Origin: Glaciecola sp964195425
GTDB lineage: Bacteria > Pseudomonadota > Gammaproteobacteria > Enterobacterales > Alteromonadaceae
Assembly (NCBI GenBank): GCA_964195425.1
Contig: CAXMOM010000062.1
Location: 6,351-70,350, forward strand
Length of the DNA stretch: 64,000 nucleotides
Direction of reading: 5' to 3'
The translations under genes and the position numbers were made by a program. Positions 28,732 to 37,458 of the stretch are shown one piece after another. The notes beneath the pieces are model-generated. The model did not search any database. It saw only the letters and a program-made list of their open reading frames with translations, and was not told the DNA's origin. The number at the start of each line of letters is the position of its first letter. Within the stretch, counting starts at the first letter, position 1.

Positions 28732-29584
28732 CTACAATCTCCTCTAAAAACGCGGCGAGTTCAGGTAAATTAGAATAAGTCGCTTCGTATATACCGGCAT
28801 TGCCTACCATGTTTATAAGCGTATGAAAGGCGGCTTCGCCTATGACAGAATAGTTGAACGCGTTAACCGTAAGTTTAGAGAAACCAATGGACTGGTCTAC
28901 TTCATAAAATTCAAATTTGGTCTCAGGCTCGTAGTTTAGAAATACCACGGCAGTTGGCACAGCAGGCACAAAGGTATTGAATGTGGCGCGATCGTGTGGC
29001 CTTAGGTGGGCAATAGCGCCTTTGTGTGTACCTTCTACAGTATCACTTAAATAGGCTCGGTGTTGTTGATTGAAATACGGCTTTATAATGTCAACTGAAT
29101 TGTTTTTTAATGACGTGGGCCTATATACCGGCTGCACTTTTCCTGTGCTCAATTCAATAACAGCCATTTCATCATAAAACAAATGCCACCCGTTAAGGGC
29201 TAAATAAGAAGAGGTAGTAGACTTACCTGAACCAGATTTTGCTGGAAACAGTATGACTTTTCCATTTTTTTCAACTACTGAGCAGTGGATAAGTAAGTGG
29301 GTATGATCATAGGCTGCAATACACCAATTCATTGCCCACTCAATTGAAGGTAATAGTTTTTTTGGTGAGATAGGGTTGAATGGCTGATGACCATCTATTT
29401 TAATAGACACCTGTGGCCTTAACAGCGTTCTTAACAAACTGGTTTGTGTAATATCAATTTGGAAATCGGCAACCGTAAGAGCTTTGTTTATAGACTCAGG
29501 ATATAAATTTTCTAATGCCGGTAACAGACTACTAGGAAGTCCTGTTAACCGGTAAGTATATAAGCCAGTATTAATAGACCACAT
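28724..29584 (-). CDS. HprK-related kinase (HPr-rel-A type)
   Basis: 286 residues with a clear Walker A motif, AKSGSGKST (residues 115-123), preceded by LLIHCSVVEKNGKVILFP and followed by YDEMAVIE, the arrangement seen in HPr kinase/phosphorylase C-terminal domains. Length and context match HprK-related kinase A. No HPr or PTS gene is nearby, so the target is probably not HPr; related kinases in lasso-peptide clusters phosphorylate a peptide. The TAATG overlap with the PqqD-like gene indicates coupled translation. Confidence 0.82.
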   Translation of the reverse strand: MWSINTGLYTYRLTGLPSSLLPALENLYPESINKALTVADFQIDITQTSLLRTLLRPQVSIKIDGHQPFNPISPKKLLPSIEWAMNWCIAAYDHTHLLIHCSVVEKNGKVILFPAKSGSGKSTTSSYLALNGWHLFYDEMAVIELSTGKVQPVYRPTSLKNNSVDIIKPYFNQQHRAYLSDTVEGTHKGAIAHLRPHDRATFNTFVPAVPTAVVFLNYEPETKFEFYEVDQSIGFSKLTVNAFNYSVIGEAAFHTLINMVGNAGIYEATYSNLPELAAFLEEIVDE

Positions 29585-29796
29585 TAATTAAGTTCTTTAT
29601 CGATGCCAGATGCAATAAATAAATCGATTTGTTCATTAAGACTAAGCGATTCGAATTTTTCTTCAGATACTGCTGGTTTGTTAGAATAGAGACGTTCGAG
29701 TATAAAAGTGGTTTGCACTACATAAGTTTGGAAAGAGTCGTTGTCGAAAATAACAAAGGCTGACTTATCAGCCAGCCTTTCGTAAATGCGATTCAC
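29584..29796 (-). CDS. PqqD-family peptide-binding protein (HPr-rel-A type)
   Basis: 70 residues starting with GTG at 29796, two bases after the stop of the preceding gene. NRIYERLADKSAFVIFDNDSFQTYVVQ followed by a short helix region matches the PqqD / RiPP-recognition-element fold, which binds leader peptides. It is shorter than many PqqD proteins (about 90), with little sequence in front of the first strand. No ATG, GTG or TTG lies further upstream in frame before a stop. Between a Tat-signal protein gene and a kinase gene it probably delivers a peptide or protein to the kinase. This is inference. Confidence 0.75.
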   Translation of the reverse strand: MNRIYERLADKSAFVIFDNDSFQTYVVQTTFILERLYSNKPAVSEEKFESLSLNEQIDLFIASGIDKELN

Positions 29797-29798
29797 GG

Positions 29799-30476
29799 CT
29801 AAAACAATTTTTCGTTTTGCTCTATTCTAAAGATAAGCATAGCCTCGGTAATAGTACCGCCCGTAAACTGGCTCGCTAAACGCCTATCTTCACCCATTGG
29901 ACCAACTTTAAGCGAACCCCAAACATGGTCTAATAATAACTTTGCACCACCCGCTCCAGTAAATTGACCTTCGCGCACCGTATAGCCTAATAGAAGATTG
30001 GCACCCATAGCGCCCATCAAGCTTTCGTGATGGTTACTGCTGTTAATTGCGTTGAATATTGAAATTCTAATGAGGTCAGGAATGAGATTATTGCCATCTA
30101 CTTTTATGTGACGCCTATTTAAAACAGCGTTTAGCCTAGTGCAGTAGCTCTCGGCCTTGTATGTGTCTGCAGACTCGAATTTGTCATCGAACTTAATGTT
30201 GCTAACAACTCTCGCAAGCGCCTTTCTCTCATTAACCGAGACATTGCCGGTTGCTAGCTGTCTCCATTGATTTACAGATAAGCCACCGGTAAGTCTCGGC
30301 ACGGTGCAGGTTGCATTTACTTGCTGAGAACCACCAGAGACACCAGAAGTGTTACAAACGCCCCATACATTTGATGCAGGTAGGATAGCTATGCCTGCAA
30401 CAACAGATGACTTTTTTATAAATCCCCTGCGTGACTTCCTTTGTTCACCAATTTCACTTGAATTCTTGCTGTCCAT
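29799..30476 (-). CDS. Tat-signal protein of unknown function, first gene of the HPr-rel-A operon
   Basis: 225 residues from the ATG at 30476, which has TAGGG eight bases upstream; the frame extends 42 codons further without such support. Residues about 14-34 are a twin-arginine signal (KSRRGFIKKSSVVAGIAILP), so export is by the Tat pathway, perhaps with cleavage after NVWG. The mature part has three cysteines (GVCNT, NATCT, SYCTR), a block LTGGLSVNQWRQLATG and a glycine-rich GAGGAKLLLDHVWGSLKVG. I recognise no domain. It is the likely structural partner or substrate of the PqqD/kinase/nucleotidyltransferase genes that follow. Confidence 0.7.
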   Translation of the reverse strand: MDSKNSSEIGEQRKSRRGFIKKSSVVAGIAILPASNVWGVCNTSGVSGGSQQVNATCTVPRLTGGLSVNQWRQLATGNVSVNERKALARVVSNIKFDDKFESADTYKAESYCTRLNAVLNRRHIKVDGNNLIPDLIRISIFNAINSSNHHESLMGAMGANLLLGYTVREGQFTGAGGAKLLLDHVWGSLKVGPMGEDRRLASQFTGGTITEAMLIFRIEQNEKLF

Positions 30477-30561
30477 TTTCGATACCCTACCAACGTGACC
30501 CAGTTGCAATAATGCAAAAAACGTACCTTTCTGCAAGTACTTGATACTATTAATGTAAACC

Positions 30562-30658
30562 TTTGCGCAATTTAAATGTGTAAAAAATAGTGACACTTGC
30601 ACTACAGCTGGCGCTAAATTTTATCTGTTGCGCGATATTATACGATAAATTGCGCAAA
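30562..30658. repeat. Perfect 13-bp inverted repeat in a divergent promoter region
   Basis: TTTGCGCAATTTA at 30562-30574 and its exact complement TAAATTGCGCAAA at 30646-30658, with 71 bases between. Each arm contains the palindrome TTGCGCAA. The pair lies in the 292-base gap between the Tat-signal gene (minus) and the UDP-glucuronate epimerase gene (plus), where an operator for a dimeric regulator would be expected. A partial copy, TTGCGCGA, occurs at about 30628. Confidence 0.55.
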
Positions 30659-30768
30659 TCTCCAAAGTTACTTTTCGCCTTGAAAATTAAGAAATAGCTT
30701 ATAATACTATTAAATTCTAAGTCACTGTTTTATCATTCGTGGTAACAGATGCAACATAAGGTTGGTAC

Positions 30769-31785
30769 ATGAAAATTCTCGTCACTGGCGCCGCTGGTTT
30801 TATTGGTGCTCACACTGCCAGACAGCTTATAGGTATGGATATAGACGTAGTTGGCATAGACAACTTAAACGACTATTACGACACCTCACTTAAAGACGCA
30901 AGAGTACAGTGGGTAAACAGCCACGAGCAAGCAAGCAGGTTTACTTTCATCAAAATGGATATAGCTGATCGAAGCGGCATGGCAGAATTGTTTGCTGAGC
31001 ATAAATTCGATCGCGTAATCCATTTAGCAGCACAGGCAGGCGTAAGATTTTCAATTACCAATCCTCATGCCTATGTCGATTCTAACCTAGTGGGTTTTGT
31101 GAATGTTTTGGAAGGATGCAGACACAACAACGTAGAGCATTTGTGTTATGCGTCTAGTAGCTCGGTTTATGGCGCAAACGAGTCTATGCCATTTTCGGTA
31201 GAAGATTCAGTTGACCATCCTGTATCTTTGTATGCGGCAAGCAAAAAAGCCAATGAGCTAATGGCGCATACTTATAGTCATTTATATAATTTGCCTACTA
31301 CAGGCTTGCGCTTTTTTACAGTATATGGACCATGGGGCCGACCCGATATGGCACCGTTTAAATTTACTAAAGCCATTAGTGAAGGCCAGCCTATTGATGT
31401 GTATAACTACGGTGAGCACAGACGTGATTTCACCTACATAGACGACATTGTACAAGGTGTTATCCAAACGACTATGCACATTGCTGCGCCTAATGAGAAA
31501 TGGGACGCAAAATCGCCAAGTCCAAGTAGCAGTAAGGCGCCGTATAGGGTATACAACATTGGTGCGCAAACACCGGTGCATTTACTCACGTTCATCGAAA
31601 CTATTGAAAAAGCACTGGGTAAAACCGCTGAAAAGAATTTGTTACCTATGCAGCCAGGCGATGTGCCCGATACTTACGCAAACGTTGAATCGCTGGTGGA
31701 TGCAGTAGGTTATCGTCCTAGCACTGGGCTTGATGAGGGTATTGAAGCTTTTGTGAAGTGGTATAAAGACTTTTACGGGCTGTAA
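30769..31785 (+). CDS. UDP-glucuronate 4-epimerase family NAD-dependent epimerase
   Basis: 338-residue extended SDR protein with the NAD-binding GAAGFIG near the N-terminus and DNLNDYYD at 31-38. The catalytic pair is Tyr155/Lys159 in YAASKKAN, and RFFTVYGPWGRPDMA follows. The sequence and length match UDP-glucuronate 4-epimerases of capsule loci (CapI/WbnF type), producing UDP-galacturonate for an acidic polymer. AAGG precedes the ATG by about nine bases. It ends the polysaccharide region and is followed by a strong terminator. Confidence 0.88.
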   Translation: MKILVTGAAGFIGAHTARQLIGMDIDVVGIDNLNDYYDTSLKDARVQWVNSHEQASRFTFIKMDIADRSGMAELFAEHKFDRVIHLAAQAGVRFSITNPHAYVDSNLVGFVNVLEGCRHNNVEHLCYASSSSVYGANESMPFSVEDSVDHPVSLYAASKKANELMAHTYSHLYNLPTTGLRFFTVYGPWGRPDMAPFKFTKAISEGQPIDVYNYGEHRRDFTYIDDIVQGVIQTTMHIAAPNEKWDAKSPSPSSSKAPYRVYNIGAQTPVHLLTFIETIEKALGKTAEKNLLPMQPGDVPDTYANVESLVDAVGYRPSTGLDEGIEAFVKWYKDFYGL

Positions 31786-31827
31786 ACAAAGTCTTGCTTA
31801 TTAGCTGAGTAAAACATCGTTTTTGTA

Positions 31828-31863
31828 CAAAAAAAGCCAGTCATTTAGTGACTGGCTTTTTTA
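31828..31863. terminator. Bidirectional rho-independent terminator
   Basis: Stem AGCCAGTCA (31835-31843) / TGACTGGCT (31849-31857) with a five-base loop, flanked by an A-run on the left and a T-run on the right. It can therefore terminate both the epimerase gene and the convergent metalloprotease gene. Confidence 0.9.
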
Positions 31864-31894
31864 TGTATGCGGCAATATTACACAAACTTTGTAA

Positions 31895-34471
31895 TTAAGA
31901 CTTGCTCTTATGAAACGCTCTAGCAATGCGATCTTCTATATAGCGTTTATGGATTTTGCTGGCGTTGTCACCTCTAGAGTTGTCGGCCATTTTAGCAATA
32001 CGTCTTAACTCACTAGTAGCCGTAGCTTGTGTAATCGTATCGAAAGGGCTACTGCCTTCAAGGCCCGATGCACCAATTAAACGCTCTGCATATTCTATTT
32101 GCAGTTGCTGGCGATAGGTGTTTATATCGCCTTTAATATCGGCGCTAAACATTCCATTAGTTAGATCGCCCATCATTTTGTCGAGAGTGTATTCATTGCC
32201 AAATAATGCAGTGTCGGTAATACGCATTGTCACATTTGGATGTAGTAAATGATCAAGCACGTTTTTTTGTGTTGCCAACAACATAGCATGTATTTTGGGT
32301 GATTCATCGCGCTCCCAGCCATTGAAGCCGCGACGCTGGCGCTGTAAGTAAGCGTATAAGGGTTCTAAACTACGAATAGCATCAGGTGCAAAAAAGTGAT
32401 TGTTTAGCGTCGCCATCGCTTTTTTCTGATACTCCGCCGGTACTGGTGTTAAAGGTTGGGTATAACCCTCTTGACCAACCATGGCACGGTTTACATAAAC
32501 ACCGCCAATATAGCGGCTAATCACAGTGGCTTGGTTGCCAAACTCTCTGAATAAAATATTCACGCCCACTACTAAATCGTTGTGCGAACGACCGTCTACT
32601 AAAAGCTTTTCTTTTAGTTTGCCGGCCGACTTATCTATTAACTCAAAACGGTCTGCAGCATATTCCACAGCGTCATTAGACATATCATAAATATTTATAC
32701 GCGGATCTACATGGCGACCGGGTGCGCGCATGTCGTCGGCATCGTTACCAAAGGCAAGGTGGGGCTCTGTAGAACGATTTAGTATTTGTGTTAAGCGCGC
32801 TTCTTCAGCTTCCGGATCTGTTAGTGCAGTTGAGTAACCATATTCAATTACCCAGTCGTCGTATGGACCGGGTTTTTCTGAATAGAAATCACCCTGTTCA
32901 ATGCCTACAGGTGCGTAGTTTACCGAAGGGTAGTCCATTACCGAGCCCGCCAGAATGCCTTTCGTAATATTGATGTCATGGGCTTCTTTTGGCCCATGCA
33001 TTTGTGTGGCCATCATATTGTGGTTTAAGCCAAGAGTATGGCCTACTTCATGTAATATTAAATAATACATAGACTGGCGCAGTAAGCGGTCTTTTTCAAT
33101 ATCGCCAATGCCGTTTGCAAGCCCTGCGTATTGGCCAAACTGCTTACCCATGGTAAGTTCGTGACCTAATGAACAATAATTCATGCTAGTTGGGTGCGTG
33201 TCGCTTACGGGTAAAGATGACGTAAGGCTTGACGCACCATCGGTCAACATTTGCTTAGCTAACCAACGACCCTGTAAAAAGCTGTACTCAAGCATAATGT
33301 CGGCTGCGAGGATTTCACCTGTTATAGGATGAGCAACGCTTGGACCATAGCCGCCAAAGGGAGGGTTAGGTGATGATGTCCAGCGCAATACATTATAACG
33401 CACGTCGTCGGCGCTCCACTCGGCGTCATCAGGCTGTATTTTGACCTCTACTGCGTTACTAAAGCCTGCTTTTTCAAACGAGGTATTCCAGGCTAAGGTC
33501 GCGTTTTTGATGGTTTCGCGCCATTCTACTGGGGTGGTGTTTTCTATCCACCATGTAATAGGGTTAACTGGGTCGGAAATTGCCGCTTCAGGGTTTTTCT
33601 TGACCAAGTTCCATTTGTTAATCACATCGCGGTAGTTGGTCGTCTCGTAGCTTGTTAAATCATCTACTTGTTGACCAAAATATCCTACGCGCGGGTCGTC
33701 TCGTCTGGGTGTGAAGTCACTTTGTGGCACTTGCACAAAGGCGTGCTGTACGCTCAGTGTGGTGTATCGTTGGTCTGCTATTTCAGAGCCACCCCAGATT
33801 TTAGGCGTGTCGTTTTCAAAGACGTAATCTACAACTATGTGAGTATTTTCAGGGAAGTTGCTTATATCGCTAATACGCGATTTTTCGCTCGACAAAGCGC
33901 CTAAACTAAACATATCTTCAGCTTGTTTAGGGTCTCTTGGTGGCATAGGTGCTATGCGATGTAAGGATTCATTTTTGACTAAATCTTGCAGTGAAAAAGC
34001 GATCTTGCCTTCTTCTTCGTGCTTAATTTCAGTCGACACTAGTACCGACTCACTGGTGTTTGCATCGGCTGCGCGGCTAATCGCATTTTGTGGGTCAAAG
34101 TAGAAAGAATTTGATTTTGCAATCACATCAATTCTATTGAAATAACGTCTAAACTCAATTAAACGAGCTTGACGATATTGACCTCGAAAGGCACCTGCGG
34201 CTACTACTCCGTCTACGGTTGACGCTATGTACAAAAATTGTTTATTTAAGTCTGCTTCTTCAATGACCACTAAGCCAGCACCGTCTTCTTTGTCTCGGTA
34301 AATGTCGAGGAAGCCTTCGTAGCTTGTTTGTTCGGCTAGCGTTTCGGTGAGTGTGGCTTCTTCCTCTTCTTCTTTATCGCTCTCTTCTTCAGCGTATGCT
34401 AGTGAGCTAAGCGTCATTAATACTGCACCAGCAATAGCTGATAGTAATGCTTTATTTTGCAATCTTGTCAT
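31895..34471 (-). CDS. Exported zinc-dependent metalloprotease (DUF5117-type)
   Basis: 858 residues. A signal peptide (about 1-27, ending LAYA) and a very acidic stretch (EEESDKEEEEE) precede the body. HEVGHTLGLNH at residues 474-484 is the extended zinc-binding motif with a third His, followed by VMDYPS, a Met-turn-like segment. The domain order resembles the large DUF5117/DUF5118 metalloproteases of marine bacteria and Bacteroidetes. Probably periplasmic or secreted; substrate unknown. It is a single gene convergent with the epimerase and sharing its terminator. Confidence 0.87.
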   Translation of the reverse strand: MTRLQNKALLSAIAGAVLMTLSSLAYAEEESDKEEEEEATLTETLAEQTSYEGFLDIYRDKEDGAGLVVIEEADLNKQFLYIASTVDGVVAAGAFRGQYRQARLIEFRRYFNRIDVIAKSNSFYFDPQNAISRAADANTSESVLVSTEIKHEEEGKIAFSLQDLVKNESLHRIAPMPPRDPKQAEDMFSLGALSSEKSRISDISNFPENTHIVVDYVFENDTPKIWGGSEIADQRYTTLSVQHAFVQVPQSDFTPRRDDPRVGYFGQQVDDLTSYETTNYRDVINKWNLVKKNPEAAISDPVNPITWWIENTTPVEWRETIKNATLAWNTSFEKAGFSNAVEVKIQPDDAEWSADDVRYNVLRWTSSPNPPFGGYGPSVAHPITGEILAADIMLEYSFLQGRWLAKQMLTDGASSLTSSLPVSDTHPTSMNYCSLGHELTMGKQFGQYAGLANGIGDIEKDRLLRQSMYYLILHEVGHTLGLNHNMMATQMHGPKEAHDINITKGILAGSVMDYPSVNYAPVGIEQGDFYSEKPGPYDDWVIEYGYSTALTDPEAEEARLTQILNRSTEPHLAFGNDADDMRAPGRHVDPRINIYDMSNDAVEYAADRFELIDKSAGKLKEKLLVDGRSHNDLVVGVNILFREFGNQATVISRYIGGVYVNRAMVGQEGYTQPLTPVPAEYQKKAMATLNNHFFAPDAIRSLEPLYAYLQRQRRGFNGWERDESPKIHAMLLATQKNVLDHLLHPNVTMRITDTALFGNEYTLDKMMGDLTNGMFSADIKGDINTYRQQLQIEYAERLIGASGLEGSSPFDTITQATATSELRRIAKMADNSRGDNASKIHKRYIEDRIARAFHKSKS

Positions 34472-34800
34472 TAGGTTATGTCCGTTGTATTAATTGTTTT
34501 ACCTACACAAAGGCTATGCGTATATCTATTCGTGTGGATAACCAGGGAACGTGATGTTACGAATCTGTTAATGCTATAATACACATGGATTGAAAAAGTG
34601 CACAGTGAGGCGAAGCAAAAATTGTGTCTAAATGTTACGCGCGCGCATATTTGCTTATATGGGAGACGCTTTTTGTTGTAAAAAGGCCATTGCATAGGCT
34701 ATCCGTCGCTTTCTGAAATTTGTGTCTATGGTGTTTCGGAGACGCTAAGAACCCGCGGTTTTATCCGCGAGTGTGGTCTGTAGCTCTATGCGCAGATAGA
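34472..34800. other. Intergenic region between ABC exporter and metalloprotease genes
   Basis: 329 bases between two minus-strand genes. It contains a GC-rich hairpin, CGCGG / CCGCG near 34754-34768, directly downstream of the ABC exporter and followed on the minus strand by only a weak T-stretch, a possible terminator. A TATTAT element near 34572-34582 on the minus strand could serve the metalloprotease promoter. I see no RNA gene. Confidence 0.4.
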
Positions 34801-36567
34801 TTATTCTACCAGCTGTAAATCGACAAATTCTTTATAAACGGCGCTAGATTTATACAGTTCGTGATGTTTCCCTCTAGCAATAATTTGACCATTATCCAGC
34901 ACTAAAATTTCGTCGGCATTGACCACCGTAGAAAGTCTGTGCGCTATAATGATGGTGGTTTTTTGCTGCATAAGCTGTTCAAGGGCTTTTTTCACAAATT
35001 GCTCACTGCTGGCATCAAGCGAACTTGTTGCTTCGTCTAGTAACAGAATAGGGCGATTTGCTACTATGGCTCTCGCAATGGCAATGCGCTGTTTTTGCCC
35101 GCCACTTAGCTTTACGCCGCGCTCGCCCAATTCACTGTTATAGCCTTCAGGTAGTTGTTCAATAAACTCATGTGCGAAGGCCATTTTGGCCGCTTCTTTT
35201 ATTTTGTCTTCACGTGCGCTTGGGTTCGAAAAGCCTATGTTTTCGCTCACGCTACCGGCAAATATTACGGCGTCTTGAGGCACTAGGGCAAAGTGTTTGC
35301 GTACTTCGTATAAAGGGAGTTGTTTGATTGGCTGGCCAAATAGCTGGATTTCACCGCTGTCGACATCGTAAAATCTGAGCAGCAATTCAAATAAAGTTGA
35401 TTTGCCGGCACCACTGTGTCCGACAATGGCAACGCGTTTACCACTGGCAACTTCAAAGCTTACGTTTTGAATGACCTTCTTATTCGCTTTCTTAAGATCA
35501 GTTTCATTAAGTTCAACGGTAGCCGCTGGGTAAGTAAAGTCGACTCCCTTTATGGTAAGGGCAATATCACCTCGCTTATTGGCATCAATTGTGCCGCTAG
35601 TGCCTTCCAATGGCTCAGCAATAGAAGGGATCTCTTGCATCAGTTCAACAATGCGCTCTGATGCGCCTGCTGCTTTTTGTAGTTCGCCTATCACTTCGCT
35701 AATGGTAGCAATAGCTCCGCCTGCTAATACCGCATAAAAAACAAATGCAGTAAGCTCCCCCGCGCTTATTGTTTGGTCAATAACCATCAGCGCACCTACA
35801 TAGGCGACGATAAAAATGGCGACCATGCTTATAACCATAACAATGGCAATAAGCAGTGCTCTGAAGTGGATGCGTTTGCGCGCTTGCTGCATTACGCCTT
35901 CCACTTTGTCAGCAAATAAATGGCTGCTGGCATGTTCATGGTTATAGGCCTGCAAAGTATGAATCTCGTGCAGACTTTCGTCTATCATGCCGCCTACTTG
36001 GGCCACTTTGTCTTGGCTTAGCTTGCTGTGTACGCGCACTTTATTACCCAATACGCGAATAGGAATAAGCATTAAAGGCACGGCAATAAACACTAGAATG
36101 GTTAAGGTAAAGCTCGTAATCGACATAAGCACTAGGGCGCCAATAAACATAACGATTGAGCGCAGTGCCATAGAAACCCCTGTGCCTACTACCGATTGCA
36201 ACAAGGTGGTGTCGCTGGTAAAGCGTGAGATTATTTCACCGGTTCGAGTGTTCTCAAAGAAGCTAGGAGTAAGAGTTACCAAGTGAGAAAAAAGCGACTT
36301 TCTAATGTCGGCGCATACTCTTTCACCTAGCCAAACCATCCAATAAAATCGGAAGTAGGTGGCAATGCTGCCAAACACAACAACTGCTAAAACTACCGCA
36401 AGCGCTTGTTCGAGAGCATCTTTATTACTAGCAACAAAACCCTGGTCGATAACATATTTAATGCCTTGGCCAAGCAGTAGCCATGCCAGCGAACTTAGCA
36501 TTAATGCGCTTAATGCGATAGCGACTTGTTTTTTATAGGGTTTTAAGTGTCCAAACAACCACATCAT
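34801..36567 (-). CDS. ABC exporter, fused membrane and ATPase domains (MsbA/HlyB-like)
   Basis: 588 residues from ATG at 36567. Six transmembrane segments (about residues 12-300) are followed by an ATPase domain with GHSGAGKST (Walker A), LSGGQKQRIAIARA (signature), ILLLDEATSSLD (Walker B) and IIAHRLSTV (H-loop). It would act as a homodimeric exporter of a lipid or hydrophobic compound. The frame upstream of the ATG is open and reads as a basic leader (GKTTGKNKQSSRSI). AGGAAG at 36656-36661 lies seven bases before an in-frame ATT at 36648, so an unusual ATT start giving 27 more residues is possible. Confidence 0.88.
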   Translation of the reverse strand: MMWLFGHLKPYKKQVAIALSALMLSSLAWLLLGQGIKYVIDQGFVASNKDALEQALAVVLAVVVFGSIATYFRFYWMVWLGERVCADIRKSLFSHLVTLTPSFFENTRTGEIISRFTSDTTLLQSVVGTGVSMALRSIVMFIGALVLMSITSFTLTILVFIAVPLMLIPIRVLGNKVRVHSKLSQDKVAQVGGMIDESLHEIHTLQAYNHEHASSHLFADKVEGVMQQARKRIHFRALLIAIVMVISMVAIFIVAYVGALMVIDQTISAGELTAFVFYAVLAGGAIATISEVIGELQKAAGASERIVELMQEIPSIAEPLEGTSGTIDANKRGDIALTIKGVDFTYPAATVELNETDLKKANKKVIQNVSFEVASGKRVAIVGHSGAGKSTLFELLLRFYDVDSGEIQLFGQPIKQLPLYEVRKHFALVPQDAVIFAGSVSENIGFSNPSAREDKIKEAAKMAFAHEFIEQLPEGYNSELGERGVKLSGGQKQRIAIARAIVANRPILLLDEATSSLDASSEQFVKKALEQLMQQKTTIIIAHRLSTVVNADEILVLDNGQIIARGKHHELYKSSAVYKEFVDLQLVE

Positions 36568-36743
36568 AATTGAGCGACTAGACTGTTTGTTTTTACCTGT
36601 GGTTTTCCCTTTGCGTGGGGCGGTGGTTTGAGCTGACTGAGTGGTAATGTGAATGCTTCCTAAATATGATGATTTATGCGCTACGGCACGAGGTAACTAG
36701 GGGTAGCGAGCGTATCAATACTTTCTATATTTAAGATATGGGG

Positions 36744-37376
36744 CTATTTGTAGCTTTTCCAATCGATTTCTGTTGAAAGTAATAGTTCTCGCAACGACAG
36801 TGCGCGCGGAATACCTTTCCCTCTAACGTTCCAGCAGTGACCTGCACACGCCGCTGAAATAATACTTTTGGTAGGTTTTAATAGTAAATACTTGGCTTGT
36901 TTAGGCACTATTTCAAAGTATTCACCGCTTTTTGAAAACCAGCCAAACTTATTTAAATGCAGCCTGTCAGACTGCATAGCATCAATGCAGTCTAACTCAA
37001 TGTGTGTTTCTCCTATGGACTCTACAAAAATAGGCACTACGTCGCCGAGTTTTGCTGTTCTGGTGTACCACTGCAGGGTGCGGTCGGGGGTTTGTGAGCT
37101 TAGCGGACACTTACTGCTTTGCTTCGACTGCCAACTACCATTATGCACATCTACTGAAATAGGGGCCTTGCCGTTCAGCAAGTGCATCGTGGCATTTTTA
37201 ATATGGTGGCTAAGGCCTTTTAATTTTCGCTTGAGCAGGCTGGGGTCACTTATTGCGCTATTAGCTAATACCTGAAGTTCGCGCTCATATAGCGCGTTAC
37301 TTAGCTCAGCAAAGTTTGGATACTTTGCTGATAGCGAAAAGATGGTTTCTTGAAGCGTGTTGTCGTTAACTGCCAT
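36744..37376 (-). CDS. Conserved-looking protein of unknown function
   Basis: 210 residues, not recognised. It is soluble, without signal peptide or membrane segment. It begins with a helical region, has several short beta-like blocks in the middle (DVVPIFVESIGETHIELDCID) and ends with a segment containing CAGHCWNVRGKGIPRAL. It lies 82 bases downstream of eno in the same orientation. The ATG is unambiguous, and the amino-acid composition and codon use look like a real gene. Confidence 0.6.
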   Translation of the reverse strand: MAVNDNTLQETIFSLSAKYPNFAELSNALYERELQVLANSAISDPSLLKRKLKGLSHHIKNATMHLLNGKAPISVDVHNGSWQSKQSSKCPLSSQTPDRTLQWYTRTAKLGDVVPIFVESIGETHIELDCIDAMQSDRLHLNKFGWFSKSGEYFEIVPKQAKYLLLKPTKSIISAACAGHCWNVRGKGIPRALSLRELLLSTEIDWKSYK

Positions 37377-37458
37377 GGGTATATTTTAAATGCTCGTTAT
37401 AAATTTGTTTACATAGCGGATTTTGCTGCAATATAGCCGCCATGTAAACGTAATCACC

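Noticed and set aside
30477..30602. A 42-codon extension of the Tat-signal protein
   Set aside because: The twin-arginine signal would then be internal, and the ATG at 30476 has a good ribosome site.
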